Source of the DNA: Culex pipiens pallens
Taxonomy: Eukaryota > Arthropoda > Insecta > Diptera > Culicidae
Reading direction: 5' to 3'
Assembly: GCF_016801865.2 (NCBI RefSeq)
Contig: NC_068938.1
Coordinates: 199,557,077 to 199,621,076 of the forward strand
DNA: 64,000 nt
Under the pieces are notes generated by a model. The model worked only from the letters and a program-made list of their open reading frames with translations, had not been told where the DNA came from and ran no database searches. The translations under genes and the position numbers were made by a program. How positions within the stretch are numbered: the stretch's first letter is position 1; each line of letters starts with the position of its first letter. This document shows, in pieces, positions 35,701 through 46,719 of the stretch.

Positions 35701-36346
35701 TTGTACCGAAAGAAATCGGCAGGTGGTCACTTCCGTAGGGATAGTCCAGCGTCTCCCACTCGAACAGCAAGCTTATGTCTGCCGACGCCAAAGTGACGTC
35801 AATAGCGCTGGCTGATCTTCGTGCGTCCACTCTGGTGTAGCTTCCGTTGTTTAAAACTACCATCTGCGCCGCATCCACGGCAGCATCAAGTGCTTCTCCT
35901 CGTGCGTCGTCTCGGTGGTCTCCCCATGTTGAGTGCTTGGCGTTCCAATCACCGCCCACGATACATGGCGCGGGAATGTTCTTGAGAAAAGTTTCGAGCT
36001 CCGCTGGCGAAACTGATGCATCCGGATGGATGTATACCGACACTATCGTCAGCGTACCGAGGTTGCACACTACTTGGCACGCTACTGCATCTAGCCCCAC
36101 CGGGGCGACTAGGTGGAATGTTTTAGGGTGCATTTCCTTTCGAGCGGCAACAAAGACGCCCTTCGAGTTGCTTGTGTGGTCTTTGCGAAATAAGTGAAAG
36201 CCTGGAAGGTTGAAGCTTGATGAAGTATCAAGGTGACTTTCGGAGATCAAAACAATGGATGTTTTGGTTGTGTTGATAAGGTTGATAATACTTGCCGATT
36301 TAGTAGAAGCTCCCCTGCAGTTCCATTGCAGGAACTGCAGAGGCAA
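32708..36346 (-). CDS. LINE ORF2: endonuclease, reverse transcriptase, RNase H
   Basis: 1,212 aa in one frame. An N-terminal apurinic-type endonuclease (WNCRG at the start, SESH near residue 36, GDWNAKH near 132, SAIDVTL, then GSDHLPI) makes the target nick. The reverse transcriptase spans about residues 440-720: ILKPGKPADDSKSYRPIAL, GFRKGKGTMDAL, LPQGSPLSPLCFNVV and the catalytic FADD near residue 640 (most relatives have YADD). RNase H begins near residue 934, with its catalytic acids in ATDGSKDEDG, LAELLAIRQA, LILSDSLSS and NEAADAAAKLA. The C-terminal region holds a CECG...HLLLTC motif common in I-group elements. No stop or frameshift is seen, so the protein could be active. The ATG is 33 nt after the ORF1 stop, which suggests reinitiation. 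Confidence 0.95.
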   Translation of the reverse strand: MPLQFLQWNCRGASTKSASIINLINTTKTSIVLISESHLDTSSSFNLPGFHLFRKDHTSNSKGVFVAARKEMHPKTFHLVAPVGLDAVACQVVCNLGTLTIVSVYIHPDASVSPAELETFLKNIPAPCIVGGDWNAKHSTWGDHRDDARGEALDAAVDAAQMVVLNNGSYTRVDARRSASAIDVTLASADISLLFEWETLDYPYGSDHLPISFGTTSIHSDVTLPAINYKKVDWTLYENLVEEAVSRNRNPTYDEFFQIVKTSLVQACPPPRPLQTTKKVPLPFWDDELDAAKCESRQKFSVWRRSLDYEAYQDYSAAEKRFKDLVKSKRSQSWRAKCDTLDSQTSVKDLWRWAKRYKGRAAGRQQTLRDEQILEEVLDRLAPSSARPPPPPESVCDCGRHNGQSYFSIHDLQTVFKQGKDTAPGADDLNYSTIRKLPFNAQVTLVQIFNQIYEDGVIPESWKVFKIIPILKPGKPADDSKSYRPIALASCFRKTYESMIKEKLEWFLEHNNILPDTVCGFRKGKGTMDALHLLVEEVHTAFSRREHVAMCSIDIQSAYDNVQIPIMLQEFREIGVEACLIKALHGLFGERILSASLDNVTWLIRITWMGLPQGSPLSPLCFNVVIRKPMEPSPTCSIKLDFADDITVAVRGKQVEDSVNTLQTTLDGVVRMLKELGLEVSPPKCAAMIFSKRCLPDVPELYINGAVVEYKEYITLLGINLTPTLSWASQIRMVKRKTSLYVNFMRSVAGQKWGSHPSALLSIYKSCVRSIIDYGSIFFGEAPERELIQLDRIQWNCLRIALGSTKTTHTGSLEALAGIMPLGLRRQMLLAKFVNRRYSLETWHRRHAAPVLNGELPPSFIRKMILQFRSHTGYLTTIQTLPCFSYPAAIRQRTIPIDFSVQSAIRGEPVSRIPRIVEGIISQKYQNSIVFATDGSKDEDGCGYAVVDGSFQIVKQTKLPKTVSVFLAELLAIRQAVQHIAQHPGREFLILSDSLSSLSSLHNRSLQGTTPIPWFDVRNHIMQLEQAGKTVSLMWVPAHRNVTLNEAADAAAKLACKEGEPETYQLNSWDISYPSRVKALQQWQNNWDNGDKGRFCHGILPRVSTTPWFYETEFSRREIVILSKFISNHSRIATHLRRNNIIDDDTCECGLGAATPNHLLLTCDLYEDFRGELWRQIIRAGILPDLEVILKSKNFELYKCLAQFIIMSNIDM

Positions 36347-36379
36347 TGCCGACGCTGGCGCGCCTGAGGTGACGGTTTA

Positions 36380-37597
36380 TTATAATCTCAGCGTGCCAAC
36401 GTATTGCTTCACCTTATCGACCAGCAGCTCGTTGACCCTTGTGCGGAAGACTTCCGTCGTTACTTCGTCTTCTTGTGGGTCCATCAGCTTGGAGATTAGT
36501 TCCGACATGGTCGTCGAATCCACTCCCTCCTTGATGGCATTGGCGACAGGTTCATTGATGTTCAGCTCCAATGTTGGCAAAATGTCCTCGTTGCCGTGGG
36601 AGTCGACCACGACTCTCTTTTTCGGCCTGTGTTCATGTTGACTTTCTGAAACCGCGGGAACTCGTTTAGGGTTCTTGGTTCCGGGGACCGCGCGTTGACG
36701 TGGAGTGGCCTGGGATGTCGAAGGTCCGGCGAGAGCCGGTTGGAGTTGAGCGGACGGAGTCGTCGAAGGTCTGGCGGATGCCACCGAGTTGGTAGTTGAC
36801 CGACCGATGCTTGAAAACCAGTCGGTAGGTCCTTGGGAGTAGGCCTGCTGACGCTTTTGACTTGCTTCTTTTTGTTCCTTGGCCTTGGGGCAGTCCTTGT
36901 GGTCGGCCCTGTGTTTCCCGGAACAGTTCACGCATGTTGGGTTGGTCTGATCGCATTGGTGGTCGTCAGCCACCTCTTTCTCCGGGCAGAACAAACATCT
37001 CTTCTTGGATTTGCATCCCTTATCGCCATGCCCAAAACGCCAGCAATGTTTGCATTGGCGCATCGGGTAGTTGTAGGGTTTGACCGAGTACAACACGTAG
37101 TTAAGTTCCACATGGGTAGGTAGTTTCAGACCGCTGAAGGTGACCACAGTCGTAGTTAGCGCTGTCTCACCACCATCTGCGGTCTTCTTCTTGATGCGGC
37201 GAATTTCGAGCACATCTGGGTTGTTGAATTGGACGCACTTCGTTTTGTCGTAGGCCCTGGCGTCCTTGAGCTCATCGTCAGGAACTTCCAGCCCGATGTG
37301 GGCAACGCCAAGGGTTTCGACCAACCGCTGGGGGATGGTGCATGTAAGGTTTTTATGTCGAAAGTCGCACAGCTCGTTTGCGGCACGCGCCGTTTTCATA
37401 AGCACCTTCATCTTCTTTTTGCCAACTGGCATGGCTTTCACGAAGTCGGGGCCGAATTGCCCAATCAGCTTCTTGGCAAGCGTTGAAGGAGCCAGGTTGG
37501 CCGTTCCGGTCGTTTCCAGCATAACCAGGAAAGGTCCCGTGGAGAACGGAGGATATCTTCGCTTCCGAACCGGGGACGCATTTTCCGCATTCGCCAT
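36380..37597 (-). CDS. LINE ORF1: gag-like nucleic-acid-binding protein
   Basis: 405 aa from the ATG at 37597. The open frame extends upstream to 37672 but has no ATG there. The central region (about residues 80-170) resembles retroelement ORF1 RNA-binding domains. It is followed by three Cys/His zinc knuckles at about residues 178-240: CKHCWRFGHGDKGC, a CLFC...HQC variant, and CVNCSGKHRADHKDC. The C terminus is Pro/Ser/Gln-rich and then acidic. It should coat the element RNA and accompany it to the target. It is the first gene of the intact LINE and is probably translated from the same RNA as ORF2. Confidence 0.9.
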   Translation of the reverse strand: MANAENASPVRKRRYPPFSTGPFLVMLETTGTANLAPSTLAKKLIGQFGPDFVKAMPVGKKKMKVLMKTARAANELCDFRHKNLTCTIPQRLVETLGVAHIGLEVPDDELKDARAYDKTKCVQFNNPDVLEIRRIKKKTADGGETALTTTVVTFSGLKLPTHVELNYVLYSVKPYNYPMRQCKHCWRFGHGDKGCKSKKRCLFCPEKEVADDHQCDQTNPTCVNCSGKHRADHKDCPKAKEQKEASQKRQQAYSQGPTDWFSSIGRSTTNSVASARPSTTPSAQLQPALAGPSTSQATPRQRAVPGTKNPKRVPAVSESQHEHRPKKRVVVDSHGNEDILPTLELNINEPVANAIKEGVDSTTMSELISKLMDPQEDEVTTEVFRTRVNELLVDKVKQYVGTLRL

Positions 37598-37739
37598 AGC
37601 AACAAAACGATGGTTTGTACCGAACAAAGGAATTTCGCGAGCTCTTTGTTCGAATAAAGCAAAACTAATCAACAGCGCAGGACGTCTGAACGTCTGTAGC
37701 TCACCGTGGTTTGCTTGTAACTGTGCTACGAATTTTATT

Positions 37740-38086
37740 ACTTTCTTACAAATCTCTAGATTATTTAATTATTGTTTTTTTCGAATGTTTAAGCTTGAAA
37801 AGTTCCGAATGTTCCAATATCTGAATTTCAAAGTTTTGCAATTTTACTGCTCATAAATTTTTATTTTTGGATTTTTTTGAATAATAGATATTTATATTTC
37901 ATTTCTGAATTTAAAATTAATGGGTTTTAAAATTATTATTTAAAATTTCAAATAATTTTATTTCAGTTGAGATATTCAAAGATTTGAATTCTTGTATATT
38001 GGTTTATTTGAATTTCACGAATATCAATTTTAAATTGTTTTAATCAACATATTTTAAGTTCTTTTTTATTTAAAAGGTTATGATTT
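37740..38086. other. AT-rich spacer
   Basis: Low-complexity AT-rich DNA between the LINE and the second 149-bp-array element. Nothing else seen. Confidence 0.5.
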
Positions 38087-41000
38087 TTGACATAGGACTA
38101 TGTCTTTACTTACTATATTGGGGGGCCAGTTCAGAAATTCGATCCAAAGCGTCACTTTTAAGCGTTAAAAAAGGGGACATTTTGAACGCTTATATCTTTT
38201 TTCCCTGTGAATCAATCCAGATGGTTGGACCACCAATCGAAAGAGGAAGACTTCAGCTATTGTTTAACTACATAGATAGTCTGACTAAACATAGTTAAAG
38301 CACTTAAAACATGCAATCAAAATGAGTAATTTTTCAGTACAAATCGGACAGATGACCAATCAGAGCGAGCGTATGCATTCGAGACCGCGCCTCTTTTGTG
38401 CCGTTCTCCGGCTGTGCCGCTATTTAAGCAGAAAATTTCGCAAAAGCAAGTCACTTTGGAACGAGCACTCGAACTGTGCACGTCGGGCCGGCGCGGAGCA
38501 GCAGCAGCAGCGGCCAATAGAAGAAGAGGACCAGCAACCAGAAGGAAGAACCACCGGCAGCAGAAGGAGGAAATTCGAGCGAAGCGGACGGCGTGGAAGT
38601 CGCTATGATGCGGCGGTTCTCATGAAAAATGGCCAATTCGACAGTTGTGGCCAAAACCAGAAGTGGCCGATGCCCTCAAAGAAGGTTCCCCCGGGGCCTG
38701 GGGGGACATTTACAGAAACATACGAGTTGTGGCAATATGGGTATCAAAATTCATGGTTTTTGATACTGAACATAATAATGGTCATTTCGACAGTAGTGGC
38801 CACAACCTGGAGTGGCCGGTGCCCTCAAAGAAGGTTCCCCCGGGGCCTGGGGGGACATTTACAGAAACATACGAGTTGTGGCAATATGGGTATCAAAATT
38901 CATGGTTTTTTATACTGAACATAATAATGGCCATTTCGACAGTAGTGGCCACAACCTGGAGTGGCCGGTGCCCTCAAAGAAGGTTCCCCCGGGGCCTGGG
39001 GGGACATTTACAGAAACATACGAGTTGTGGCAATATGGGTATCAAAATTCATGGTTTTTTATACTGAACATAATAATGGCCATTTCGACAGTAGTTGCCA
39101 CAACCTGGAGTGACCGGTGCCTTCAAAGAAGGTTCCCCGGGGCCTGGGGGGACATTTACAGAAACATACGAGTTGTGGCAATATGGGTATCAAAATTCAT
39201 GGTTTTTGATACTGAACATAATAATGGCCATTTCGACAGTAGTGGCCACAACCTGGAGTGGCCGGTGCCCTCAAAGAAGGTTCCTCCGGGGCCTGGGGGG
39301 ACATTTACAGAAACATACGAGTTGTGGCAATATGGGTATCAAAATTCATGGTTTTTGATACTGAACATAATAATGGCCATTTTGACAGTAGTGGCCACAA
39401 CCTGGAGTGGCCGGTGCCCTCAAAGAAGGTTCCTCCGGGGCCTGGGGGGACATTTACAGAAACATACGAGTTGTGGCAATATGGGTATCAAAATTCATTG
39501 TTTTTGATACTGAACATAATAATGGCCATTTCGACTGTAGTGGCCGGTGCCCTCAAAGAAGGTTCCTCCGGGGCCTGGGGGGACATTTACAGAAACATAC
39601 GAGTTGTGGCAATATGGGTATCAAAATTCATGGTTTTTGATACTGAACATAATAATGGTCATTTCGACAGTAGTGGCCACAACCTGGAGTGGCCGGTGCC
39701 CTCAAAGAAGGTTCCCCCGGGGCCTGGGGGGACATTTACAGAAACATACGAGTTGTGGCAATATGGGTATCAAAATTCATGGTTTTTTATACTGAACATA
39801 ATAATGGCCATTTCGACAGTAGTGGCCACAACCTGGAGTGGCCGGTGCCCTCAAAGAAGGTTCCTCCGGGGCCTGGGGGGACATTTACAGAAACATACGA
39901 GTTGTGGCAATATGGGTATCAAAATTCATGGTTTTTGATACTGAACATAATAATGGCCATTTTGACAGTAGTGGCCACAACCTGGAGTGGCCGGTGCCCT
40001 CAAAGAAGGTTCCTCCGGGGCCTGGGGGGACATTTACAGAAACATACGAGTTGTGGCAATATGGGTATCAAAATTCATTGTTTTTGATACTGAACATAAT
40101 AATGGCCATTTCGACTGTAGTGGCCGGTGCCCTCAAAGAAGGTTCCTCCGGGGCCTGGGGGGACATTTACAGAAACATACGAGTTGTGGCAATATGGGTA
40201 TCAAAATTCATGGTTTTTGATACTGAACATAATAATGGCCATTTCGACAGTAGTGGCCGGTGCCCTCAAAGAAGGTTCCTCCGGGGCCTGGGGGGACATT
40301 TACAGAAACATACGAGTTGTGGCAATATGGGTATCAAAATTCATGGTTTTTGATACTGAACATAATAATGGTCATTTCGACAGTAGTGGCCACAACCTGG
40401 AGTGGCCGGTGCCCTCAAAGAAGGTTCCCCCGGGGCCTGGGGGGACATTTACAGAAACATACGAGTTGTGGCAATATGGGTATCAAAATTCATGGTTTTT
40501 TATACTGAACATAATAATGGCCATTTCGACAGTAGTGGCCACAACCTGGAGTGGCCGGTGCCCTCAAAGAAGGTTCCCCCGGGGCCTGGGGGGACATTTA
40601 CAGAAACATACGAGTTGTGGCAATATGGGTATCAAAATTCATGGTTTTTTATACTGAACATAATAATGGCCATTTCGACAGTAGTTGCCACAACCTGGAG
40701 TGACCGGTGCCTTCAAAGAAGGTTCCCCCGGGGCCTGGGGGGACATTTACAGAAACATACGAGTTGTGGCAATATGGGTATCAAAATTCATGGTTTTTGA
40801 TACTGAACATAATAATGGCCATTTCGACAGTAGTGGCCACAACCTGGAGTGGCCGGTGCCCTCAAAGAAGGTTCCTCCGGGGCCTGGGGGGACATTTACA
40901 GAAACATACGAGTTGTGGCAATATGGGTATCAAAATTCATGGTTTTTGATACTGAACATAATAATGGCCATTTTGACAGTAGTGGCCACAACCTGGAGTG

Positions 41001-42198
41001 GCCGGTGTCCTCAAAGAAGGTTCCCCCGGGGCCTGGGGGGACATTTACAGAAACATACGAGTTGTGGCAATATGGGTATCAAAATTCATGGTTTTTTATA
41101 CTGAACATAATAATGGCCATTTCGACAGTAGTTGCCACAACCTGGAGTGACCGGTGCCTTCAAAGAAGGTTCCCCCGGGGCCTGGGGGGACATTTACAGA
41201 AACATACGAGTTGTGGCAATATGGGTATCAAAATTCATGGTTTTTGATACTGAACATAATAATGGCCATTTCGACAGTAGTGGCCACAACCTGGAGTGGC
41301 CGGTGCCCTCAAAGAAGGTTCCTCCGGGGCCTGGGGGGACATTTACAGAAACATACGAGTTGTGGCAATATGGGTATCAAAATTCATGGTTTTTGATACT
41401 GAACATAATAATGGCCATTTTGACAGTAGTGGCCACAACCTGGAGTGGCCGGTGTCCTCAAAGAAGGTTCCCCCGGGGCCTGGGGGGACATTTACAGAAA
41501 CATACGAGTTGTGGCAATATGGGTATCAAAATTCATTGTTTTTGATACTGAACATAATAATGGCCATTTCGACTGTAGTGGCCGGTGCCCTCAAAGAAGG
41601 TTCCTTCGGGGCCTGGGGGGACATTTACAGAAACATACGAGTTGTGGCAATATGGGTATCAAAATTCATGGTTTTTTATACTGAACATAATGGCCATTTC
41701 GACAGTAGTGGCCACAACCTGGAGTGGCCGGTGCCCTCAAAGAAGGTTCCCCCGGGGCCTGGGGGGACATTTACAGAAACATACGAGTTGTGGCAATATG
41801 GGTATCAAAATTCATTGTTTTTGATATTGTACATGAAAATTGACATTCCGACAGTAGTGGCCACAACCTTGAGTGACCGGTGATCTCAAAGCAGGTTTCC
41901 CCGGGGCCCGGAGGGTCTTTAACAGAACCATACGAGTTGTGGCAATATGGATATCAAAATTCATGGTTTTTGATACTGAACATGAAAATTGACATTTCGA
42001 CCGTAGTGGCCACATCCTGGAGTTGCCGGTGCCCTCATAGAAGGTTCACCTTGGGAGAACATTTATGACAATTTTGCCGACAAATCTATGAAACAAAATA
42101 AAATATTTCAGATTTCACTAGCAATCCAAAAACACATTCAAATTGTTTGGTCCTATGTCTTTCGGTTATGTCTCTGACATACCATCTTGAACTTTTTT
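38087..42198. mobile_element. 149-bp-array repeat element, copy 2
   Basis: About 4.1 kb. The first 570 bp and last 370 bp match copy 1 (21078-23750) almost base for base, but the array from about 38620 to 42050 has about 23 units of 149 bp (some about 133 bp), against about 13 in copy 1. The flanking DNA is unrelated to that of copy 1, so this is a dispersed element, not a segmental duplication. Open frames run through the array in all three forward frames. Confidence 0.85.
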
Positions 42199-42937
42199 TA
42201 TTTTCGATGTTTTTCATTGTTTAATTTATTAGTTTCGGAATTTTAAAGTCTTTGATATTTTTTGTGTTTTTTTGAATTTTGAATTTTCAGTTTTTGAACT
42301 TTATACTTTTGAATCTTTTAATTGCAATGAATATTTTGTAAATATGAAACATTGAAACATATTTGCAGCAGTTCTTCGCATAATATGGCAATGCCAGTTT
42401 TGACTGCATTTTTTAAAAGTGTTCATTTCGGACAAAATGTAAAAACAACTACAAACTATCGTAAATGTTTTTTCAATGAAGGTTTTAAATATATTTTTCC
42501 GCTATTTGATTTTTTTTTTGGGAAATTCCAAAAGGGGGGCACTAAAATTTTCATTGGCTTATTAACTCTTTTTTGATTATCATCAACATTAAATTTTTGT
42601 TCATAAAACCCAACATTTTTCCTTATGTTTAATAACATAATTTAAGAAAGAGATCTTTCTTGACAGCAGTCAGAATTAAGATTCCAGTTAAAACTGGTGA
42701 ATTAGAGCAGTTAGGGAATTTGTCATTCAAAATTTAATTTAAGCTTTGTGGGTAACTAATCAACTTAAAATATTAAAGAAACAATCATAGTTGTGTAATC
42801 TGTCAGAAACACTTTATTACTTAATTTATATTTTTCCTCACACAAGCAAATTAAAAAATAAAATCCCCTTCGCAGGGGATTAACTTCCACTCAAAAACTT
42901 ATCAACGGACGACGTGTCGCGCCACCGCATGCCTTAT
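42199..42937. other. AT-rich spacer before galectin gene
   Basis: No gene seen. The last about 100 bp are probably the 3' UTR of the minus-strand galectin; AATAAA on that strand would correspond to the TTTATT near 42812. Confidence 0.4.
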
Positions 42938-43495
42938 CTATTCGGTGATCATGGCGTCAACCTGTGCCCCCTCCCCAATGTGGATAAATCGGACCGAGGC
43001 GTAGGGCTGCCGGTGGGCAAACTCGCAAAAGTGACATCCGTTCACGGCGATACTGTACGAGTCCGGCTTGACCGTGATCTGAATGTCAAAGTAGGACTTC
43101 TTCTGGATCGGGCAGCCACCGTGGCGTTCCTCAATGCCCCAGCTCTTGAACTGGTACGTGTTCCGCACGATGACCTGATCCTTGGGCCGGATGCTGATGT
43201 GCAGAGGAGCGTCGTCCCGCGGGTTCACGTTGGGACCGGCCTGCAGGTTGATGTTGAACCTGGTGGAACGAATTGGTTAAGAGTTTGCGACCTCAACTGA
43301 ATTTGTGAACACATACTGGTCATGAGTCATCTTTCCGCGGATGACCACCTTCCGGTACAGACCCAATCCGGCCGGCAGGTAACCGAGGAAGGGGGAAGGC
43401 TGCCAACATGAGATTAGTCACCCAATTAGTTTCAATTTTAAAAGGTCTTATTTTTAAAACACACTCACCGGGTTGTAAACTGGCAATTGAGACAT
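42938..43495 (-). CDS. Galectin (single carbohydrate-recognition domain)
   Basis: Three exons: 43469-43495 (MSQLPVYNP), 43317-43399 and 42938-43259, with GT-AG introns; 143 aa. The residues fit the galectin fold: FLGYLPAGL, a VVIRGK strand, then NVNPRDDAPLHISIR, QVIVRNT, WGIEERHGG and the closing RFIHIGEGAQVD. Galectins bind beta-galactosides. The usual H-x-N-x-R triad appears as H-x-S-x-R, and the R-N and W-x-x-E-x-R elements are kept, so binding is possible but not certain. No signal peptide, which is normal for galectins. It is transcribed away from the related gene at 48425. Confidence 0.88.
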
Positions 43496-43753
43496 TTTGA
43501 AGATCCGTATAGAGAGGCGTACTAGCTGCTGCTGGTTCGGCTTAACAAGTGGCACTGGGTTCGGCGAGGTCTGTGTCACGGGCAGAAATAGAACGCTTTT
43601 ATTTATTGAGCGATACCGGCGACTCAGGTGCGATAAAGATTGAGTATCGATGCCACCGATAACGGCACACGCCCTGATAACACGCGCTTAGACCTGCAGC
43701 GACGTTTTCTTCGCAAGAGTGACCTCTGGCTGAGCGGTGTTTAAATTTGGTTT

Positions 43754-43917
43754 GGGAGCGTTCTTTTATTACTTAACGCAGAAAATCGGATTTTTAGACC
43801 CCCTCTCCCCTCGTAACAAAATTTCCATACAAATTTAAAAAAAAAAATGTAAGGAGCGTAACACGGCCTCCAACCCCCTCCCCTCCCATCTGCGTTAAGT
43901 AATAAAATAACGCTCCC
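43754..43917. mobile_element. MITE with GGGAGCGTT inverted ends
   Basis: 164 bp with nearly perfect 29-bp inverted ends: GGGAGCGTTCTTTTATTACT at the left and GGGAGCGTTATTTTATTACT inverted at the right, both continuing TAACGCAGA. TTT lies on both sides as a possible 3-bp duplication. Located just upstream of the galectin gene. Confidence 0.8.
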
Positions 43918-44689
43918 TTTCGAGTCTTAAAGAGCATTGTAGCATTGATTGAACATATTGCAGTCGTTGACCATGTCATGCATATGCATTTTAAAATTTA
44001 CTCTTTGACCGAACTGTTTTCCACACAAATTGATAAATCATAATCATTCAGCGTGCTTGGTGATAAGCTTTATCATACTAACTAGCACATCCGAATAGAT
44101 AAAAAATCCCCGAGGTAGTTAATCAAGTATTTTCTAATTAGTATTAGTGTGACAAATATTTCGCAAATGACATAAATATTATGAGTAAGTCGCTAGATCC
44201 TCGCAATTTTGTTCGTGTTCTTTTATTTGTGTTGAACTTAGTCCATTAGGGGGTCCAGAATATGGGACTTTTTCTCAAAACCACGCTCCACAAGCTGATT
44301 ATTGTTCCTTGTGCTATTTCAGGGCTCTGGGCCAAATATGAACAAAATTGGTCAACGTTTTCCCATTGATACTCGAAGGTGAAATTTATATGGGACAAAT
44401 CGAAAAAAATGTATGGAAAACTAAATTTTCTTACGATTTGGTCTGCACGGTGCGCAGCTACCATCAAAATATTCACAACAGTGAGATATTCATTGGCAAT
44501 TTCATGCTCTACAACTTTGTAGAACATATCAAAGCTGTAATCCTCGATTCTGAAAAGTTATTAACGATTTAATAAAGTCATTTTTGTATGAAAAACATTA
44601 TTTTCACCAACTTTTGGCTCGGGTATCAATGGGTTAATTTTAACCAATTTTGCTCCAAATATGCACCGGTAAAAATTTGATTGTTGGGG
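43918..44689. other. Gene-free spacer
   Basis: No gene. 44230-44640 has the look of a dispersed repeat (phrases such as GGGGGTCCAGAATATGGG and ACAACTTTGTAGAACAT), but no ends could be set. Confidence 0.35.
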
Positions 44690-45023
44690 CAATTGGGTAC
44701 TAAAGCCCTATGTCAATTTTTGTGTACAACGGTAAAAAACACGATTAAAAACCATTTGTGATCACTTTTTTTCATTTTAATGCAATTTTTTTTTTGACAA
44801 GACAACATTTTTTCGATGGATCAACTATGGTTCCCTTGGAACGAGCTGTCAAGTAGGAGCTTTTCTGTCAAGAAGGACCGCGAGGTTAATTTTTCAAAAT
44901 TGATTGAAAAATCCATTTTAAGCTCTTTGTGGTCGTACAAAGGGTCATTGTACTCAGAAAAATAAGCTTTATCACTGAAAACAATAATATCAGCAATCTA
45001 AGCTTCATTTTAGGACCCAATTG
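44690..45023. mobile_element. 334-bp MITE, first copy
   Basis: Inverted ends CAATTGGGTACTAAA and (inverted) CAATTGGGTCCTAAA. About 95 percent identical by eye to the second copy at 45180-45513. Confidence 0.75.
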
Positions 45024-45179
45024 CAAGCCTCTTTTTACACCTAAGCTTCCATCCACCCCGGGATTCGAACTGACGACCTTTGGATTGTTAGTCCAACTGC
45101 CTACCAGCGACTCCACCGAGGCAGGACCCAGGTGTCGTGATCGGGGACTTTCTTTTATAATAAATACTTAGATAGTTTG
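45024..45179 (-). mobile_element. tRNA-derived SINE between two MITE copies
   Basis: On the minus strand 45150-45050 has tRNA-like boxes, with B box CAGTTCGAATCCCGG and an upstream A-box-like GTCGCTGGTAGGC, followed by an A/G-rich 3' tail. It sits exactly between two MITE copies. Confidence 0.65.
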
Positions 45180-45513
45180 CAATTGGGTACTAAAGCCCTA
45201 TGTCAATTTTTATGTACAACGGTAAATAACACGATTAAAAACCATTTCTGATCACTTTTTTTCATTTTAATGCAAAATTTTTTTTTGGCTAGACAACATT
45301 TTTTCGATGGATCAACTATGGTCCCCTTGGAACGAGCTGTCAAGTAGGAACTTTTCTGTCAAGAAGGACCGCGAGGTTAATTTTTCAAAATTGATTTAAA
45401 AATCCATTTTAAACTCTTTGTGGTCGTACAAAGGTTCATTGTACTCAGAAAAATAAGCTTTATCGCTGTAAACAATAATATCAGCAATCTAAGCTTCATT
45501 TTAGGACCCAATT
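45180..45513. mobile_element. 334-bp MITE, second copy
   Basis: Direct repeat of 44690-45023 in the same orientation, with the same inverted ends. Confidence 0.75.
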
Positions 45514-46100
45514 AACAAACAACACGTCTTATTCCACGCAAATTAACCACAAAACTGATTTGACAATCTTCATTCTCTCTTTCGCCAGCCGCGCGCATCT
45601 TGTTGTTTTCTCGCTCGCTGTTCTCTCTCGCAGCTTGCTAGCGCGCTCTCGCACTCAATGCGCAATCAGCTTACAAGGCAATAGACAAATCCAGCGAAAG
45701 CTCAACGCTGCTTTTTGATGGTGAGAGATTTGACAGCTCCCATACTAAATGTCTGGATTTTCATACTTTTTGTTAATTTTCTTTTAAAATAAAATACTTA
45801 ACATATGAAAACTATATATTTTCGGTGCCCAAAATTCCTGCTGAATCGAATGGTGTACTTATCTCGATTGCAAATATTTCGAACAGTTTTTATTTTAATA
45901 ATATTCTCGACACATTTTGTGCACCTAATCAATCAATACTTTTATCATAAATAATCATTTTATTGCTTAAAAATTGAGTTTTCCTGAGCTCCCATATTCA
46001 AATACATGGAAGCTGTCATTTCTAACACCATTGGCCACCTAGCGGCCATTTCAAACTGGATTCTTCTATATTCATGAAGGTGCGCACTCTTATTTCGACG

Positions 46101-46666
46101 GTAACATTTCAAAAGGCATCATGTACATTTTGACACTTTCTGGGTTATTGTATATTCTGAAAGTACTTCTAATAAGCTACCTCTCCACCAAAAATGAGCA
46201 AAAGTTACTTCAGTAAAGTCTGTTTAATCATGATTTTAAATAAAGTAACATAAACAAAATCTCTGCCATCAGCAGTCCCTGTTTATATAGCCCTGTCAAC
46301 CTGTCAAACAAAAGGCTACATAAACCTCGTGACGAAAAAAAAGTAACATGAAAAAAGCGCCATGTACATTCGGCGAAGAAAAACGAATCATAACAAAGCG
46401 CCCCCCTCAGTGACAGCAGGGTGATATCGACGTTGGTGATTTCAAAAGATGTTATGTTTGTTTTTCTCAAATAAAATTACGGAAATAATGTTTTATTGAA
46501 TATGGATGATCAAGTATCAACAAATGCAACGTTTTTCATCGTTTGTTATCATTAGAACATCTTATTTTGCTTTTATATTAAAATGGGAATTGAAAATGGA
46601 TGCTCAACATTCAAATGCGTTTTTCTCAAAACGCATGGTTTGTACATGATGCTTTTTGAAATGTTG
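46101..46666. mobile_element. MITE with AACATTTCAAAARGCATC inverted ends
   Basis: About 566 bp. TAACATTTCAAAAGGCATCA at the left is matched by the inverted CAACATTTCAAAAAGCATCA at the right, continuing TGTACA on both sides. The interior is non-coding. Confidence 0.6.
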
Positions 46667-46719
46667 GCATCGATTTATGAATTATATCAATCTTATAATA
46701 AATACTCATTTAATAATGT

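Larger units (their letters stand above)
32612..37739 (-). mobile_element. Full-length I/LOA-type non-LTR retrotransposon with 14-bp TSD
   Basis: The element occupies 32626-37725 on the minus strand. Perfect 14-bp target duplications CTACGAATTTTATT flank it at 32612-32625 and 37726-37739. It has a 128-nt 5' UTR, ORF1, a 33-nt gap, ORF2, an 82-nt 3' UTR and a poly(A) tail (32626-32639 as T on the plus strand). Both ORFs are open throughout. ORF1 with three zinc knuckles and ORF2 with endonuclease, reverse transcriptase and RNase H is the I-group plan; I cannot separate I from LOA by eye. Intact ORFs and a perfect TSD imply a recent insertion. Confidence 0.93.

Noticed and set aside
38322..41883. 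The same chain of Trp/Gly-rich proteins in the second array copy
   Set aside because: Same reason: a tandem unit of a length not divisible by three, no start context or known domain.
44690..45513. Miniature LTR retrotransposon (direct repeats around a short interior)
   Set aside because: Each 334-bp unit has its own inverted ends and does not begin TG or end CA, and the interior is a SINE, so two MITEs plus a SINE fit better.
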